A DNA stretch of 64,000 bases from Mycobacterium dioxanotrophicus. GTDB taxonomy: Bacteria > Actinomycetota > Actinomycetes > Mycobacteriales > Mycobacteriaceae. Where the stretch lies: contig NZ_CP020809.1 of NCBI RefSeq assembly GCF_002157835.1, forward strand, positions 2,356,001 through 2,420,000, read 5' to 3'. Positions 15,658-24,260 of the stretch are shown one piece after another. A program made the position numbers and the translations under genes. Within the stretch, counting starts at the first letter, position 1; every line of letters starts with the position of its first letter. The notes beneath the pieces are model-generated. The model ran no database searches. It was not told where the DNA came from and saw only the letters and a list, made by a program, of their open reading frames with translations.

Positions 15658-15701
15658 CCACTGCTGTGCCGCACAACTGGAGTTGTGCGGCACAGCAGTG
15701 G
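15658..15701. terminator. Perfect 21-base-pair hairpin after the capsid gene
   Basis: Bases 15658-15678 and 15681-15701 are exact reverse complements separated by two bases. On the + strand no T-run follows, so it should not be a strong rightward terminator; it may stabilise the 3' end of capsid mRNA or act as a partial terminator. On the - strand the stem is followed by TTTT, making it a good leftward terminator. Confidence 0.7.
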
Positions 15702-15714
15702 ACGGGAGGAAGTC

Positions 15715-15987
15715 ATGAGTTACCGCTGTGTAGACCCCTTCGCCACCGCCTCCGGGGACGTGTATCCCGGCGGTTGCCTTGTGGCGGACAGTGATCCGAT
15801 CCTGCAGACCCACCTCACGCATTTCGCGCGGGTGGACGAGCCGGTCGCCTCACGTACTGAAACTGCAACGGCCGCACCGGGCGAACACCGTGCGGCGAAG
15901 AAGGCGCCGGCTAAGAAGGCTGCACCGAAGCATGAGGTGAAGCAAGAAGCGGAGCCGGAGAACAACGAGCCGAAAGGCGACGACTGA
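15715..15987 (+). CDS. Small head-region protein with Lys/Ala-rich tail (90 aa)
   Basis: The start lies 13 bases after the hairpin with GGGAGGAAG as ribosome-binding site. The first half (CVDPFATASGDVYPGGCLVADSDPIL) is a small folded domain seen in gene products between capsid and connector genes of mycobacteriophages. The second half carries a KKAPAKKAAPK segment. A structural or scaffold-associated role is inferred from position. Confidence 0.6.
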   Translation: MSYRCVDPFATASGDVYPGGCLVADSDPILQTHLTHFARVDEPVASRTETATAAPGEHRAAKKAPAKKAAPKHEVKQEAEPENNEPKGDD

Positions 15988-16397
15988 TGCGTAACGTGTA
16001 CTCAAACACGCTGGCAGTAAAGGCCCTCAACTCGGGGACCGTGCAGACCGGGACTGTCAATGGTGCAGTCGTGGATACCGGGGCGTTCAGCAACAACTTC
16101 CGCGACATTCTGTTCGTGGTCACCTCTGGAACCCTTACTGATGGCACCTACGTCATCACCGCGGAGGAGTCTGACCAGTCGGGCAGTGGCTTCGCCGCAG
16201 TGGATTCCTGGCGCGTGCTGGGCCCGCTGCCGTCGTTCGCCGCGACGGATGACGACACGGTGAAGTCATTCGGGGTCCGCCCCAACAAGCGGTATGTCCG
16301 ACTCGTCGTCACCGCTACCGGTGCCACGACTGGCGGTGTCTTGGTCGCCACCGCAGTTCTGGGCGCCGGCGGAAACAACCCGGTCGCGCGTTCGTAA
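15987..16397 (+). CDS. Putative head decoration or stabilisation protein (136 aa)
   Basis: The ATG overlaps the preceding stop. The protein is almost entirely beta strand with Thr/Gly/Val-rich repeats (GTVQTGTVNGAVVDTG, VRLVVTATGATTGGVLVATAV). Its place directly after the capsid block suggests a capsid decoration protein; no specific family is recognised. Confidence 0.5.
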   Translation: MRNVYSNTLAVKALNSGTVQTGTVNGAVVDTGAFSNNFRDILFVVTSGTLTDGTYVITAEESDQSGSGFAAVDSWRVLGPLPSFAATDDDTVKSFGVRPNKRYVRLVVTATGATTGGVLVATAVLGAGGNNPVARS

Positions 16398-16403
16398 GGC
16401 ATC

Positions 16404-16961
16404 GTGGCCGAACTGACCGCCGCCAACCTGTCGGCGTACACCAAGAGTCGCCTGCCGGCCGACGCCACGACACAGGATCTCCTGGACGCGGCGTTGTCGG
16501 CGGCACGCCGGTGGTGCGGCTGGCACGTGTCACCGGTGCGCACCGACGACGAACTTGTTGTGGATGGGCCCGGTGGCCGGGTGCTGTCCCTGCCGACACT
16601 CAACCTCATCGCGCTGAGCGCGCTGACGGAATGTGGTGTCGCACTGGATGTCACCCAACTCGACGTGTCGCGCCGCAAGGGCACTGTCGAGAAGCACCCG
16701 TACGGAAACTGGACGCATCGGGACGGTGCTATCACGGCGACGATGACTCACGGTTTCACCGAGGCCGAGGCGGCGGACTGGCGGCGCGCGGTGCTGCGCC
16801 TCGCGGATCTGATGGACCGCGACGACACCCAGCGGGGCGGCGGCGACATGATCATGAAGCGGATCGACGACGTCCAATACCAATGGGCGCAGGGCATCAT
16901 CTCCACCGATTCCCGGCTGGAGGCGTTGTTCTCGACGTTCAGGATCCTGCCCGCGCCATGA
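16404..16961 (+). CDS. Head-to-tail adaptor
   Basis: GTG start. The 185-residue protein has the helical connector pattern (LTAANLSAYTKSRLP, TQDLLDAALSAARRWCGWH), a central strand region and a C-terminal helical bundle (WRRAVLRLADLMDRDD). It matches the gp6/adaptor position between capsid and stopper genes and would bind below the portal. Confidence 0.75.
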   Translation: MAELTAANLSAYTKSRLPADATTQDLLDAALSAARRWCGWHVSPVRTDDELVVDGPGGRVLSLPTLNLIALSALTECGVALDVTQLDVSRRKGTVEKHPYGNWTHRDGAITATMTHGFTEAEAADWRRAVLRLADLMDRDDTQRGGGDMIMKRIDDVQYQWAQGIISTDSRLEALFSTFRILPAP

Positions 16962-17350
16962 GTGAGAGCTTCGGTGGGCAGACTGTGGCGTTCGTGGCGG
17001 TGACGCAGACTGGTTCACCCGGGTGGGGCGGTCTCAAACCCACGGTTCGCACGGCCACGCCCCTGGGCGGCTGCCATTTTCGGCCCGCGTCGTCGTCAGA
17101 GACCCCTGACACGCAGATCGATGTGACGACCGAGGTGTGGAAGCTGACCGCCCCACCCGAGGCTGCAGCGTTGGCGGTGAAAGCGAACGGTGAACTGGTC
17201 TACGACGGTTCGGATCATCCCGAACTGCTGGACCTGGAATCAGATGCCGGCAAGGCTGCCACCTTCCAGATCGACGGACCGATCATGCCGAAGTACGACG
17301 GCGCCGAGGTGCATCACGTCACGATCTTCTGCAAGCGGCAGGCCGGCTGA
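16958..17350 (+). CDS. Head-to-tail stopper (130 aa)
   Basis: The ATG overlaps the adaptor stop and the stop overlaps the next ATG. A beta-rich protein (TVAFVAVTQTG, IDVTTEVWKLTAPPEAA, VHHVTIFCK) lies in the standard stopper position. Stopper proteins close the connector after packaging. The assignment rests mainly on order and size. Confidence 0.65.
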   Translation: MSESFGGQTVAFVAVTQTGSPGWGGLKPTVRTATPLGGCHFRPASSSETPDTQIDVTTEVWKLTAPPEAAALAVKANGELVYDGSDHPELLDLESDAGKAATFQIDGPIMPKYDGAEVHHVTIFCKRQAG

Positions 17351-17799
17351 TGGGCAACCCGTTCGACAAGTTCGGCATCTCGGATGCTGAGCTGGCCAAG
17401 CACATTCGGGAATCCGCCGAGGTTGACAATGGGATCAACGAGTTCATGGTCAACGAGGCCATCCCGTACGCGAAGAGCATCTCGCCGGTCGAGACGGGGA
17501 AGTATGCGGCGTCGTGGGCGGTGATGAAGAAAGCCAAGAACGGCAAGGGTGTGTTCGGCCCGAAGGCTTGGTATTCCCATTTCGTCGAGTTCGGCACCGG
17601 TGCGGATAAGAAGCAGTCGAAGGGCAAGAAGGGGAAGCGGTCTAAGAAGGGGAGACGGCCGGTTGAGGTGGCCGATGGCGAGATCCGCGAGTTGGGCCCG
17701 AACACCCCGACGAAAGCCCTCGGTATCGCCCAGAAGGTTGCCTCGCACTTCGGGGGTCAACTCAAGGGTGGCGTTGTCGACCTGGACGGTGACGAGTGA
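17350..17799 (+). CDS. HK97 gp10-like tail-connector protein
   Basis: The N-terminal helix is followed by the family signature: ISPVETGKYAASW, then YSHFVEFGTG, where relatives have S-P-x-x-T-G and x-E-F-G-T. A lysine-rich insertion (KKQSKGKKGKRSKKGRR) follows. It belongs to the gp10 minor tail/neck family and overlaps both neighbours by a few bases. Confidence 0.75.
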   Translation: MGNPFDKFGISDAELAKHIRESAEVDNGINEFMVNEAIPYAKSISPVETGKYAASWAVMKKAKNGKGVFGPKAWYSHFVEFGTGADKKQSKGKKGKRSKKGRRPVEVADGEIRELGPNTPTKALGIAQKVASHFGGQLKGGVVDLDGDE

Positions 17800-18218
17800 C
17801 CGATCCGCTGCTGTACGAACAGGATTCGCCCGACGAGGAAGACTTCGCCGTCTGTTGGATGCAGGCGGTGATGCGCACCGCGGTGGAGCGTGACCTCAAT
17901 GATGTGTTGCCGTTCTGCGAAGTCACCGGTGTCGATGGTGCTGATGACTCGGAGGCGGGGACTGCTGATCCGGTGGTGCAGCTCGACTTCTATGCGCACG
18001 GCACTACTGCGGCGAAATCTGCTGCGAAGCAGGGACACCGGCGGATGAACCTGCTGTTCCGGACGGGTGCGACCGTCATCCTGTCCGACGGCACCCCCGC
18101 CAGTCTGGATTTTGGCGAGTGCCTGATCCGCCCGTTCCGGATGCCCTATGAGCACGACTTGATCGTGCGGTACACGGCCCGCTATCTGCTGGGCCTCTCA
18201 TACGTCACCGTCTCCTGA
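17796..18218 (+). CDS. Tail terminator protein (140 aa)
   Basis: GTG start overlapping the previous stop. The alternating alpha/beta pattern with VVQLDFYAHGTTAAKSAAKQG and a C-terminal RYTARYLLGLSYV resembles gpU-like tail terminators, which cap the tail tube and stop polymerisation. The position before the tail tube gene supports this. Confidence 0.65.
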   Translation: MTDPLLYEQDSPDEEDFAVCWMQAVMRTAVERDLNDVLPFCEVTGVDGADDSEAGTADPVVQLDFYAHGTTAAKSAAKQGHRRMNLLFRTGATVILSDGTPASLDFGECLIRPFRMPYEHDLIVRYTARYLLGLSYVTVS

Positions 18219-18303
18219 CGGTGCACGGCCACTAGGCCGACTCAGCCCAAATCCCATTTGCCGGATTGCCTTCCGGTATATCCCTTCCCGAAAGGAGCGT
18301 CAG

Positions 18304-19371
18304 ATGACGCGACCCGCAACCGGCACCGATCCTTCGTCCGGTGGCTACCTCGATACCGACAACCGCTTCCAGGGCGGTCACCGCACCGGCCTGATTGGTG
18401 TCGCGTTCCGCGATGCCCGCGGCGCGGCGACTGACATCTCTCCACACAACCCGGACGGCTCGGTGAAGTTCAACCCGCTGGCGCTGGACAACAAGCTGCG
18501 TAAGGATCTGTTCGCGCAGAAGCGCGTCGCCGGTGTCTGGCAGATCAACACCGACCCGAACGAGGGCTGGTACCTGGCCGGCGCGTTCGGGGATGGCAAC
18601 GGGACGTCAACAAAGCCGTCTATCGACACCGACGATCAGATGATCGAGCAGTCGAACTGGCCGTTCGAATCGGACATCACCAAGCAGGATGAACCGTTCA
18701 CGTTCCAGGCACTGCAGAACCTGCAGCCCGCGATCATGCGGCTGCGCAACAACCTTCCCCTGGCTGATGCCAACGGAAACTCTCTGGTGGAGCTGCCCGG
18801 CGGCGCCGATGCGGGATGGTCGCAGCCGCTGGAGTCCGGGAAGATCCCCCGGCAGTTCCTGCTGTACGGCATCCGCAAGCGCGGCGCCAAGTACGTCTAC
18901 GAGGTGGAGGGCTACGACTTCGCCACCCTGTCCAATGTTGGTGAACGGAAGATGGGCAAGAAGGGCACCGCGGCCGAGCTGACGTACAAGCCGGAACCGT
19001 CGGGCTACTTCATGGCCATGGTCGACGGGAAGTACATCCCGGTCATCCGGCACACCTGGGTCGGTGGTGACGCGTGGGCTGATCTCGGGTCTCCGGTGAC
19101 TCAGTACAACGTCGGAGTGGGCGCTGCTTCGGCCGGCACATTCACCCTGTCCTACGGCGGCCTGACCACGGCGACCATCGCCTACAACGCGACCAGCTCG
19201 GCAGTGAAGTCCGCACTGGTCGCACTGGACGACGGTTACGTGGCCGCCGACTGGACTGTCACCGGTACCGCGCCGACGTTCACGGTCACTGTGCCCGACG
19301 CGAACAAGACGCTTACGGGCGACGGCTCCGGCCTGACTGGCGGCGCACTGACCATCACCCCAGTCCCGTAA
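18304..19371 (+). CDS. Major tail (tube) protein with C-terminal decoration domain
   Basis: AAAGGAG precedes the ATG. Residues 1-265 form the tube domain typical of mycobacteriophage major tail proteins (VAFRDARGAATDISP, GWYLAGAFGDGNG, EGYDFATLSNVGERKMGKKG). Residues 275-355 are a separate beta domain (GTFTLSYGGLTTATIAYNAT, then LTGDGSGLTGG) that projects from tails of related phages. A strong hairpin follows the stop, as after the capsid gene. Confidence 0.85.
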   Translation: MTRPATGTDPSSGGYLDTDNRFQGGHRTGLIGVAFRDARGAATDISPHNPDGSVKFNPLALDNKLRKDLFAQKRVAGVWQINTDPNEGWYLAGAFGDGNGTSTKPSIDTDDQMIEQSNWPFESDITKQDEPFTFQALQNLQPAIMRLRNNLPLADANGNSLVELPGGADAGWSQPLESGKIPRQFLLYGIRKRGAKYVYEVEGYDFATLSNVGERKMGKKGTAAELTYKPEPSGYFMAMVDGKYIPVIRHTWVGGDAWADLGSPVTQYNVGVGAASAGTFTLSYGGLTTATIAYNATSSAVKSALVALDDGYVAADWTVTGTAPTFTVTVPDANKTLTGDGSGLTGGALTITPVP

Positions 19372-19376
19372 TAGAC

Positions 19377-19413
19377 CTCACCGGCGGGCGTTGGGCTGAC
19401 GCCCGCCGGTGAG
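19377..19413. terminator. Perfect 15-base-pair hairpin after the tail tube gene
   Basis: Arms 19377-19391 and 19399-19413 are exact reverse complements with a 7-base loop (TGGGCTG). No T-run follows. It is probably a transcript-stabilising or partially terminating element that lowers expression of downstream tail genes relative to the tube protein. Confidence 0.65.
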
Positions 19414-19465
19414 CCCCCACCATTTCAGCCCAGCCTCAGCCCATCAGCCCGAAAGGAAACCTCTC

Positions 19466-19948
19466 GTGTCCGACGACGACAAGCATCCGATCAAACCCGA
19501 AGCCGCTGCCGCGCAAGCCACCGACTACCTCGGCTTCATGGGCAGCGCAGTCTACGACCTCGGCGAAGGGGAAACGTGGACCCTGCCCAACCCGAACATG
19601 ATGCCGCCGGCCATGAAGAACCGGTATCTGGAGCATCTGCGGTTCATGGCTGAGGATCTCGACACCGATGAGCGTAAGGACCCGATCACGGGCGAGATGC
19701 GTCCGGTGCAGAAGTTCCCGATCCGCCACGGCGGCAAGCTCATCAACGATGAGGAACTGCTGGCCATCGCGCTGATGGGTACCGACGCTGAGGAGGACCG
19801 CGCCGCGTACTTGAAGGACGGCACCCTGCCTGCCGTCTACGCGAAGTTCTTGAAGGCTGGTGGTGTTCCCGGGCAGTTGAACACGGCGTGGCAGATGATG
19901 GAGCGTCAGCTCCGGGAGCGTATGAAGCAAGACTCGAAAAGTTCTTGA
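19466..19948 (+). CDS. Tail assembly chaperone, upstream frame (gpG-like)
   Basis: GTG start preceded by AAAGGAAA. The 160-residue protein lies between tail tube and tape measure genes, the fixed position of the gpG chaperone. It has an acidic N-terminus and helical core (EELLAIALMGTD, AAYLKDGTLPAVYAKFL). It coats the tape measure protein before tail tube assembly and is made in excess over the fused form. Confidence 0.8.
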   Translation: MSDDDKHPIKPEAAAAQATDYLGFMGSAVYDLGEGETWTLPNPNMMPPAMKNRYLEHLRFMAEDLDTDERKDPITGEMRPVQKFPIRHGGKLINDEELLAIALMGTDAEEDRAAYLKDGTLPAVYAKFLKAGGVPGQLNTAWQMMERQLRERMKQDSKSS

Positions 19949-20366
19949 GGCAGTGGCACTGTGGTGCCGCTACCCCGATGAGATCGAAGCGGACCTCCGA
20001 TTCCGCGGGATCCGTATCGCCGAATGGCATCAAGGCACACGCGACGAGCGTGGCTGCCTGACACTGTCGAGTCGACTGTTACTCAGCCTGATTCGCCGCC
20101 TCGATGAGAAGTCTGAGTTCAAGACGAACGCTGCTCCGCCGTTCGGCCGCGACGGCGACTGGCCGATCTTGGAGAAGATGATCGCCGCGCACCACAACGA
20201 GATGGCGGCCTACCGGGCCAGCAAGTACGCGGGCACTGAGCACGAATACGAGTACACCGTGTTCATCTCCCCACTGGAGGCCCGGGAGCGTGAAGAAGAA
20301 GCTGCCGCGGCCGAGGAATTCCACGAAGAAGAGTTCGGCAAGCTGCTGACCATGTTCGACGACTGA
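19466..20366 (+). CDS. Tail assembly chaperone fusion (gpGT-like) by programmed frameshift
   Basis: The second frame runs from 19926 to 20366 with no good independent start (GTG at 19953 has only a very close GAGG). It encodes WCRYPDEIEADLRF and an acidic Glu-rich tail ending KLLTMFDD. Reaching it from the first frame needs a +1 shift. Bases 19937-19940 are AAAA, so tRNA-Lys on AAA could slip one base forward with the rare AGT in the A site, continuing as GTT CTT GAG. The fusion would be about 299 residues. Confidence 0.6.
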
Positions 20367-20381
20367 AAGGTGGTGTGACCG

Positions 20382-23300
20382 TTGGGCATCCCGATTCCCG
20401 TTGAACCGCAGCTCGATGAGCGCACCGCCACCGCCGCGGCGAACAAGGCTGAGAAGACGTTCGCCGATGCGGGCAAGAAGGCCGGCCAGTCATTCACCAA
20501 CGCGTTCGCCGACGGCACCCGGGACGTCGACCAGTCGGTCAAGAAGATCGGCGACAAAGCCTCTGACGCCTACGACAAGGCGCGCGACGCCGCGGGCCGG
20601 TTGCGCACCGAAGAGGAGAAGCTACAGAAGCTGCGCAACGAGGCCGCATCGAATGATCGGATCGTCGCGCAGGTCGAGCGGGTGGAGAAAGCCCGGCGTG
20701 CGGAAGTCCGTGCTGTCCGCGATGCGACGGACGCCTACAAAGAGTACGAGGACGCCGCGAAGAACGCCGGCTCAGGGTTCCTCGGCGGGCTCCACAACGC
20801 GGTGTCAGGCGTTGGACAGACCGGGCAGGAAGCAGCGAACGGGTTCGTTGAGGGCTTCGCCGGCTCGTCGATGCTGCTGCGGTTGGGCGCCGCAGCCGGG
20901 CCGATCGGACTGGCCCTTGCTGGTGTGGCAACTCTGGGGGTTGTGGCGGGTAAGGAACTCGCTCAAGGCATCTCCGAGGGTATGGCTCGCATTCAGTTGC
21001 AGGATCAGTTCCAGGCGGCGATGGGGCTCAACGATGCGTCGATGGCCCGGTATGCGTCTGCGGCTGGCCACGCGTTCGCGAACAACTTCGGTGAATCGTT
21101 GGCCGACAACCTCGCCGCCGCCCGGGCGGCGTTACAGGCGGGGTTGATCTCTCCGGATTCGTCGGACGCAATGGTCCAGGACGTGGTGCAGCGGCTGCAG
21201 GGCGCGTCGCAAACCAGCCTCGGTGAGGCGTCGCCGCAGGAGTTGGCGCGCTCGGCGACCACATTGATTCGGACCGGGTTCGCTCATGACACGGCCAGCG
21301 CGATGGACATCATCACGTCCGGGTTCCAGCGGGGCCTGAACGTGTCGCAGGACTGGCTGGACACCCTCAATGAGTACTCCACCCAGTTCCGCAAGCTTGG
21401 GCTGGATGCGAGCGAGTTCATGACCCTGCTCAACCAGGGGCTCGAGGGTGGCGCTCGGGATACGGACAAGGTGGCGGATTCGCTGAAGGAGTTCAGCATT
21501 CGCGCTGTTGACGGGTCGAAGTCCACCAAGGAGGGTTTCGAGGCGCTCGGGTTCAATGCGCAGGAGATGGGGAAGCGGATCGCCGCCGGTGGGGATTCGG
21601 CGAAGGTGGCTTTCTCCGCTGTCCTGGACAAGCTGCGTGAGACCGATGATGAGCAGCAGAAGGCGTTGATCTGGCAGCGGTTGTTCGGCACCCAGTGGGA
21701 GGACATGGGTGACGCGATCAATCGACTGAGCTTGGATCCGGCGAAGCGCGAGTTCACTGATCTGCAGGGCACTTCGGATCGTGCGAATAAGACGGCGACG
21801 GACAACTTCAAGTCGCAGTGGGAGGGTGCGACCAAGGCTGTTGGGCAGTACTTTTCGGACCTGAAGACGGATATCGCTGATTGGTTTACGAGCCTGCCGG
21901 TGATCAAGGATCTGCCGGGGCAGATCAAGGATGCGTTCACGGATCGCCCGGGTAAGCCGGCTGGTTTCTGGGGGCCGGGGATTTCCGCGCCGCCTGATGG
22001 GGTGCTCCCTCAGATTCAGTTCCCCGCTGGGTTGTCGCCGCGGCAGCTGGATGACCTGAAGAGCAGGCCGCACACGTTCGTGCCGGGCGCTCCGGTGGCG
22101 GGCACGCCGACGCCGATCCCTTTGGATCCTGATGCGGCGAAGGCGAAGCCGTCGTTCGATCCGTCGCAGTACTCGCTCGATGCGATCCCGTTGGGCGCAT
22201 TCCCTGGCATTGTTGGGTCGGCTGGCGCACTGGGTGCTCCGGGTGTTGGGCAGGTGCAGAACGGCCAGATCATGTGGGGCACCGGCAATGACCCGTATGC
22301 GAAGCCGGGATATGGCTACTACCAGGTGGATCCGCAGCGGGTTTTTGACGCGGATTCGTCGGTGATGTCGGCGCGCAACAGTGTGGAGCAGGCCCGCATC
22401 CGGGTGTTGGAGTTGGAGGCGGACAACACCACGACCGCGCAGGAATTGGCGGCTGCCAAGCAGGCGGTGGTCATGGCCGAGCGCGGTGCCATCTCGGCGC
22501 AGCAGAAGCTGGCTGAGGCGCAGCAGGGTACCTGGAAGAAGCTGGAGAACTCGGCCAAGCAGGCGTCGAAGGGCATGGAGGACATCGGTGCCGCGCTCGA
22601 CAACGATCTGGGTATTTCGAAGGGCTTGCCGGGGCTCGCGGAGAACCTGACGAAGTTCATCGCGAACCTCGCTGCCGCACCACTGTTGGGGCAGTTGGAG
22701 GCGATCAAGCAGGCCAACCCATCTCAGGGTGGCTACGGGCTGATGGGCATCCTGGGCGCCCGGGGCGTGTTCGGTGACCGGTTCACCGGTGTCGACTACA
22801 GCAAGCAGCCGGGCTACGGATACGCACCAGCAGGGACTGCCCCAGCGGGGACGCCAGCGCTGCCAGGAGCTGGTCCGGTGGGCGCAGCCAAACCTGGTGA
22901 ATCTGCGCGGGAGTTCGCGCATCGGGTGATGATGCCGTTCTGGCAGAACCAGGGCCTCACGGTCGGAGACCACGCCGCAGACAAGTACGGGGAGCACCAG
23001 AACGGCGCCCTCGACATCATGGTGCCGAGCATCGCCGAAGGGCAGAAGGTTCTCCAGCAGGTGCTGTCCGACCCCAACGTCTACGGCGCGATCTTCAACA
23101 ACCAGACGTACGGCTACGGCCACGGCCTGACCCCCCAGGACTACAGCGCAGGGCATACCGGCAATCCGACGCAGGACCACCAAGATCATGTTCACGCTTG
23201 GTACAAGCCCGGAGGTAGCGACAACATCAATCCGACGGGTGCGCCCGTGCCGGGAGCATCTGCTGCCGCTGCGCCCGCTGTCGCTGCGCCAGCGGCTGGT

Positions 23301-24260
23301 GGTGCGACCCCGGTATTCGTCACGAACTGGCCCGGATCGCAGGGTTCCGCACCTGGCATCGCTTCGTCGAGCGGCGCTCCATCGAGCGCGGCTCCGTCGA
23401 CTGGACTTAGCACGGAGCAGTGGAACAACATCGCCGAAGCTGAATCTGGCGGCGAATGGGCGATCAACTCGGGCAACGGCTTTTCTGGTGGGCTGCAGTT
23501 CGATCCGAACACTTGGAAAGCGTTCGGTGGCACTCAGTACGCCCCGGAGGCGTGGCAGGCGACCCCTGAGCAGCAGATGGCGGTAGGCAACAACGTGCTG
23601 GCCGGGCAGGGCCCGAGCGCGTGGCCGGCGACGTCGACGGCGCACCCGGAGTGGTTCCAGCCGACGGCGGGCGCGTACGGCACTGGTGCGCCGCTGCCCA
23701 CTCGGTGGGGTGGTGGCGGCGGTCCGGGTATGGGGATGCCGAATGCCGCACCGTTTGCCCTCAACAGTCCGATCGGTGGTGTCGCCTTCCCGTCGCAGCC
23801 CGGCGGTGGATTCCAAGGCGTTTCGGGCGCTCCGATGGACGCGGCCATGATGGCCGCCGGGGGACTGGATCTGCTCGCCCCAGGTGCCGGTCAGGCCGCC
23901 CAAATGGGCATGAAACTCGCGAACCGCGCCATCGGCTACGCCGGTCAGCTCGCCGGTATCGGCGTGTCCGGACTGATGGAGACCTTCCTGCCATCCGGTT
24001 CACCGCTGGGGAATATCGGCAACTCGTGGTTCGGCAAGCTCGCGTCCGTTTTCGCAGGCGCCCGGCCCGCGCTGCCGAACGTGGCCGGGCAGCAGGCCCC
24101 GCCGAATCCGAACGCCCAGCAGCAGGGGCAGCAGCAAGGTGGAAAGGGTGACACCAACATCGAGCTGAACTACACCAACCAGGGCGCCACCGAGGACCGT
24201 GCCGGAGCTGACCTGACACGCCACCTGGAGGCTACGAACGCCCCGGCTGGGGTGCGGTGA
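20382..24260 (+). CDS. Tape measure protein with peptidase-like and Rpf-like domains
   Basis: TTG start after GAAAGG; the length of 1292 residues sets the tail length. The N-terminal 130 residues are helical coiled coil, and a hydrophobic segment (about 165-195) is a likely membrane insertion region. Around residues 840-945 lies a zinc carboxypeptidase-like module (VGDHAADKYGEHQNGALDI, then HQDHVHAWY). Residues about 1009-1092 resemble the resuscitation-promoting factor transglycosylase: WNNIAEAESGGEWAIN with a catalytic Glu, GGLQFDPNTWKAFGG, VLAGQGPSAWP. Such motifs help cut peptidoglycan during DNA entry into mycobacteria. Confidence 0.88.
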   Translation: MGIPIPVEPQLDERTATAAANKAEKTFADAGKKAGQSFTNAFADGTRDVDQSVKKIGDKASDAYDKARDAAGRLRTEEEKLQKLRNEAASNDRIVAQVERVEKARRAEVRAVRDATDAYKEYEDAAKNAGSGFLGGLHNAVSGVGQTGQEAANGFVEGFAGSSMLLRLGAAAGPIGLALAGVATLGVVAGKELAQGISEGMARIQLQDQFQAAMGLNDASMARYASAAGHAFANNFGESLADNLAAARAALQAGLISPDSSDAMVQDVVQRLQGASQTSLGEASPQELARSATTLIRTGFAHDTASAMDIITSGFQRGLNVSQDWLDTLNEYSTQFRKLGLDASEFMTLLNQGLEGGARDTDKVADSLKEFSIRAVDGSKSTKEGFEALGFNAQEMGKRIAAGGDSAKVAFSAVLDKLRETDDEQQKALIWQRLFGTQWEDMGDAINRLSLDPAKREFTDLQGTSDRANKTATDNFKSQWEGATKAVGQYFSDLKTDIADWFTSLPVIKDLPGQIKDAFTDRPGKPAGFWGPGISAPPDGVLPQIQFPAGLSPRQLDDLKSRPHTFVPGAPVAGTPTPIPLDPDAAKAKPSFDPSQYSLDAIPLGAFPGIVGSAGALGAPGVGQVQNGQIMWGTGNDPYAKPGYGYYQVDPQRVFDADSSVMSARNSVEQARIRVLELEADNTTTAQELAAAKQAVVMAERGAISAQQKLAEAQQGTWKKLENSAKQASKGMEDIGAALDNDLGISKGLPGLAENLTKFIANLAAAPLLGQLEAIKQANPSQGGYGLMGILGARGVFGDRFTGVDYSKQPGYGYAPAGTAPAGTPALPGAGPVGAAKPGESAREFAHRVMMPFWQNQGLTVGDHAADKYGEHQNGALDIMVPSIAEGQKVLQQVLSDPNVYGAIFNNQTYGYGHGLTPQDYSAGHTGNPTQDHQDHVHAWYKPGGSDNINPTGAPVPGASAAAAPAVAAPAAGGATPVFVTNWPGSQGSAPGIASSSGAPSSAAPSTGLSTEQWNNIAEAESGGEWAINSGNGFSGGLQFDPNTWKAFGGTQYAPEAWQATPEQQMAVGNNVLAGQGPSAWPATSTAHPEWFQPTAGAYGTGAPLPTRWGGGGGPGMGMPNAAPFALNSPIGGVAFPSQPGGGFQGVSGAPMDAAMMAAGGLDLLAPGAGQAAQMGMKLANRAIGYAGQLAGIGVSGLMETFLPSGSPLGNIGNSWFGKLASVFAGARPALPNVAGQQAPPNPNAQQQGQQQGGKGDTNIELNYTNQGATEDRAGADLTRHLEATNAPAGVR

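Noticed and set aside
19926..19948. Classical -1 slippery heptamer in the tail chaperone
   Set aside because: A -1 shift would enter frame 1, which does not lead into the conserved downstream ORF; only +1 or -2 does.
21132..23903. Long minus-strand open frame (923 codons) across the tape measure gene
   Set aside because: It mirrors codon positions of the tape measure gene in a high-GC sequence, is Arg-rich without recognisable domains, and the opposite frame has clear domains.
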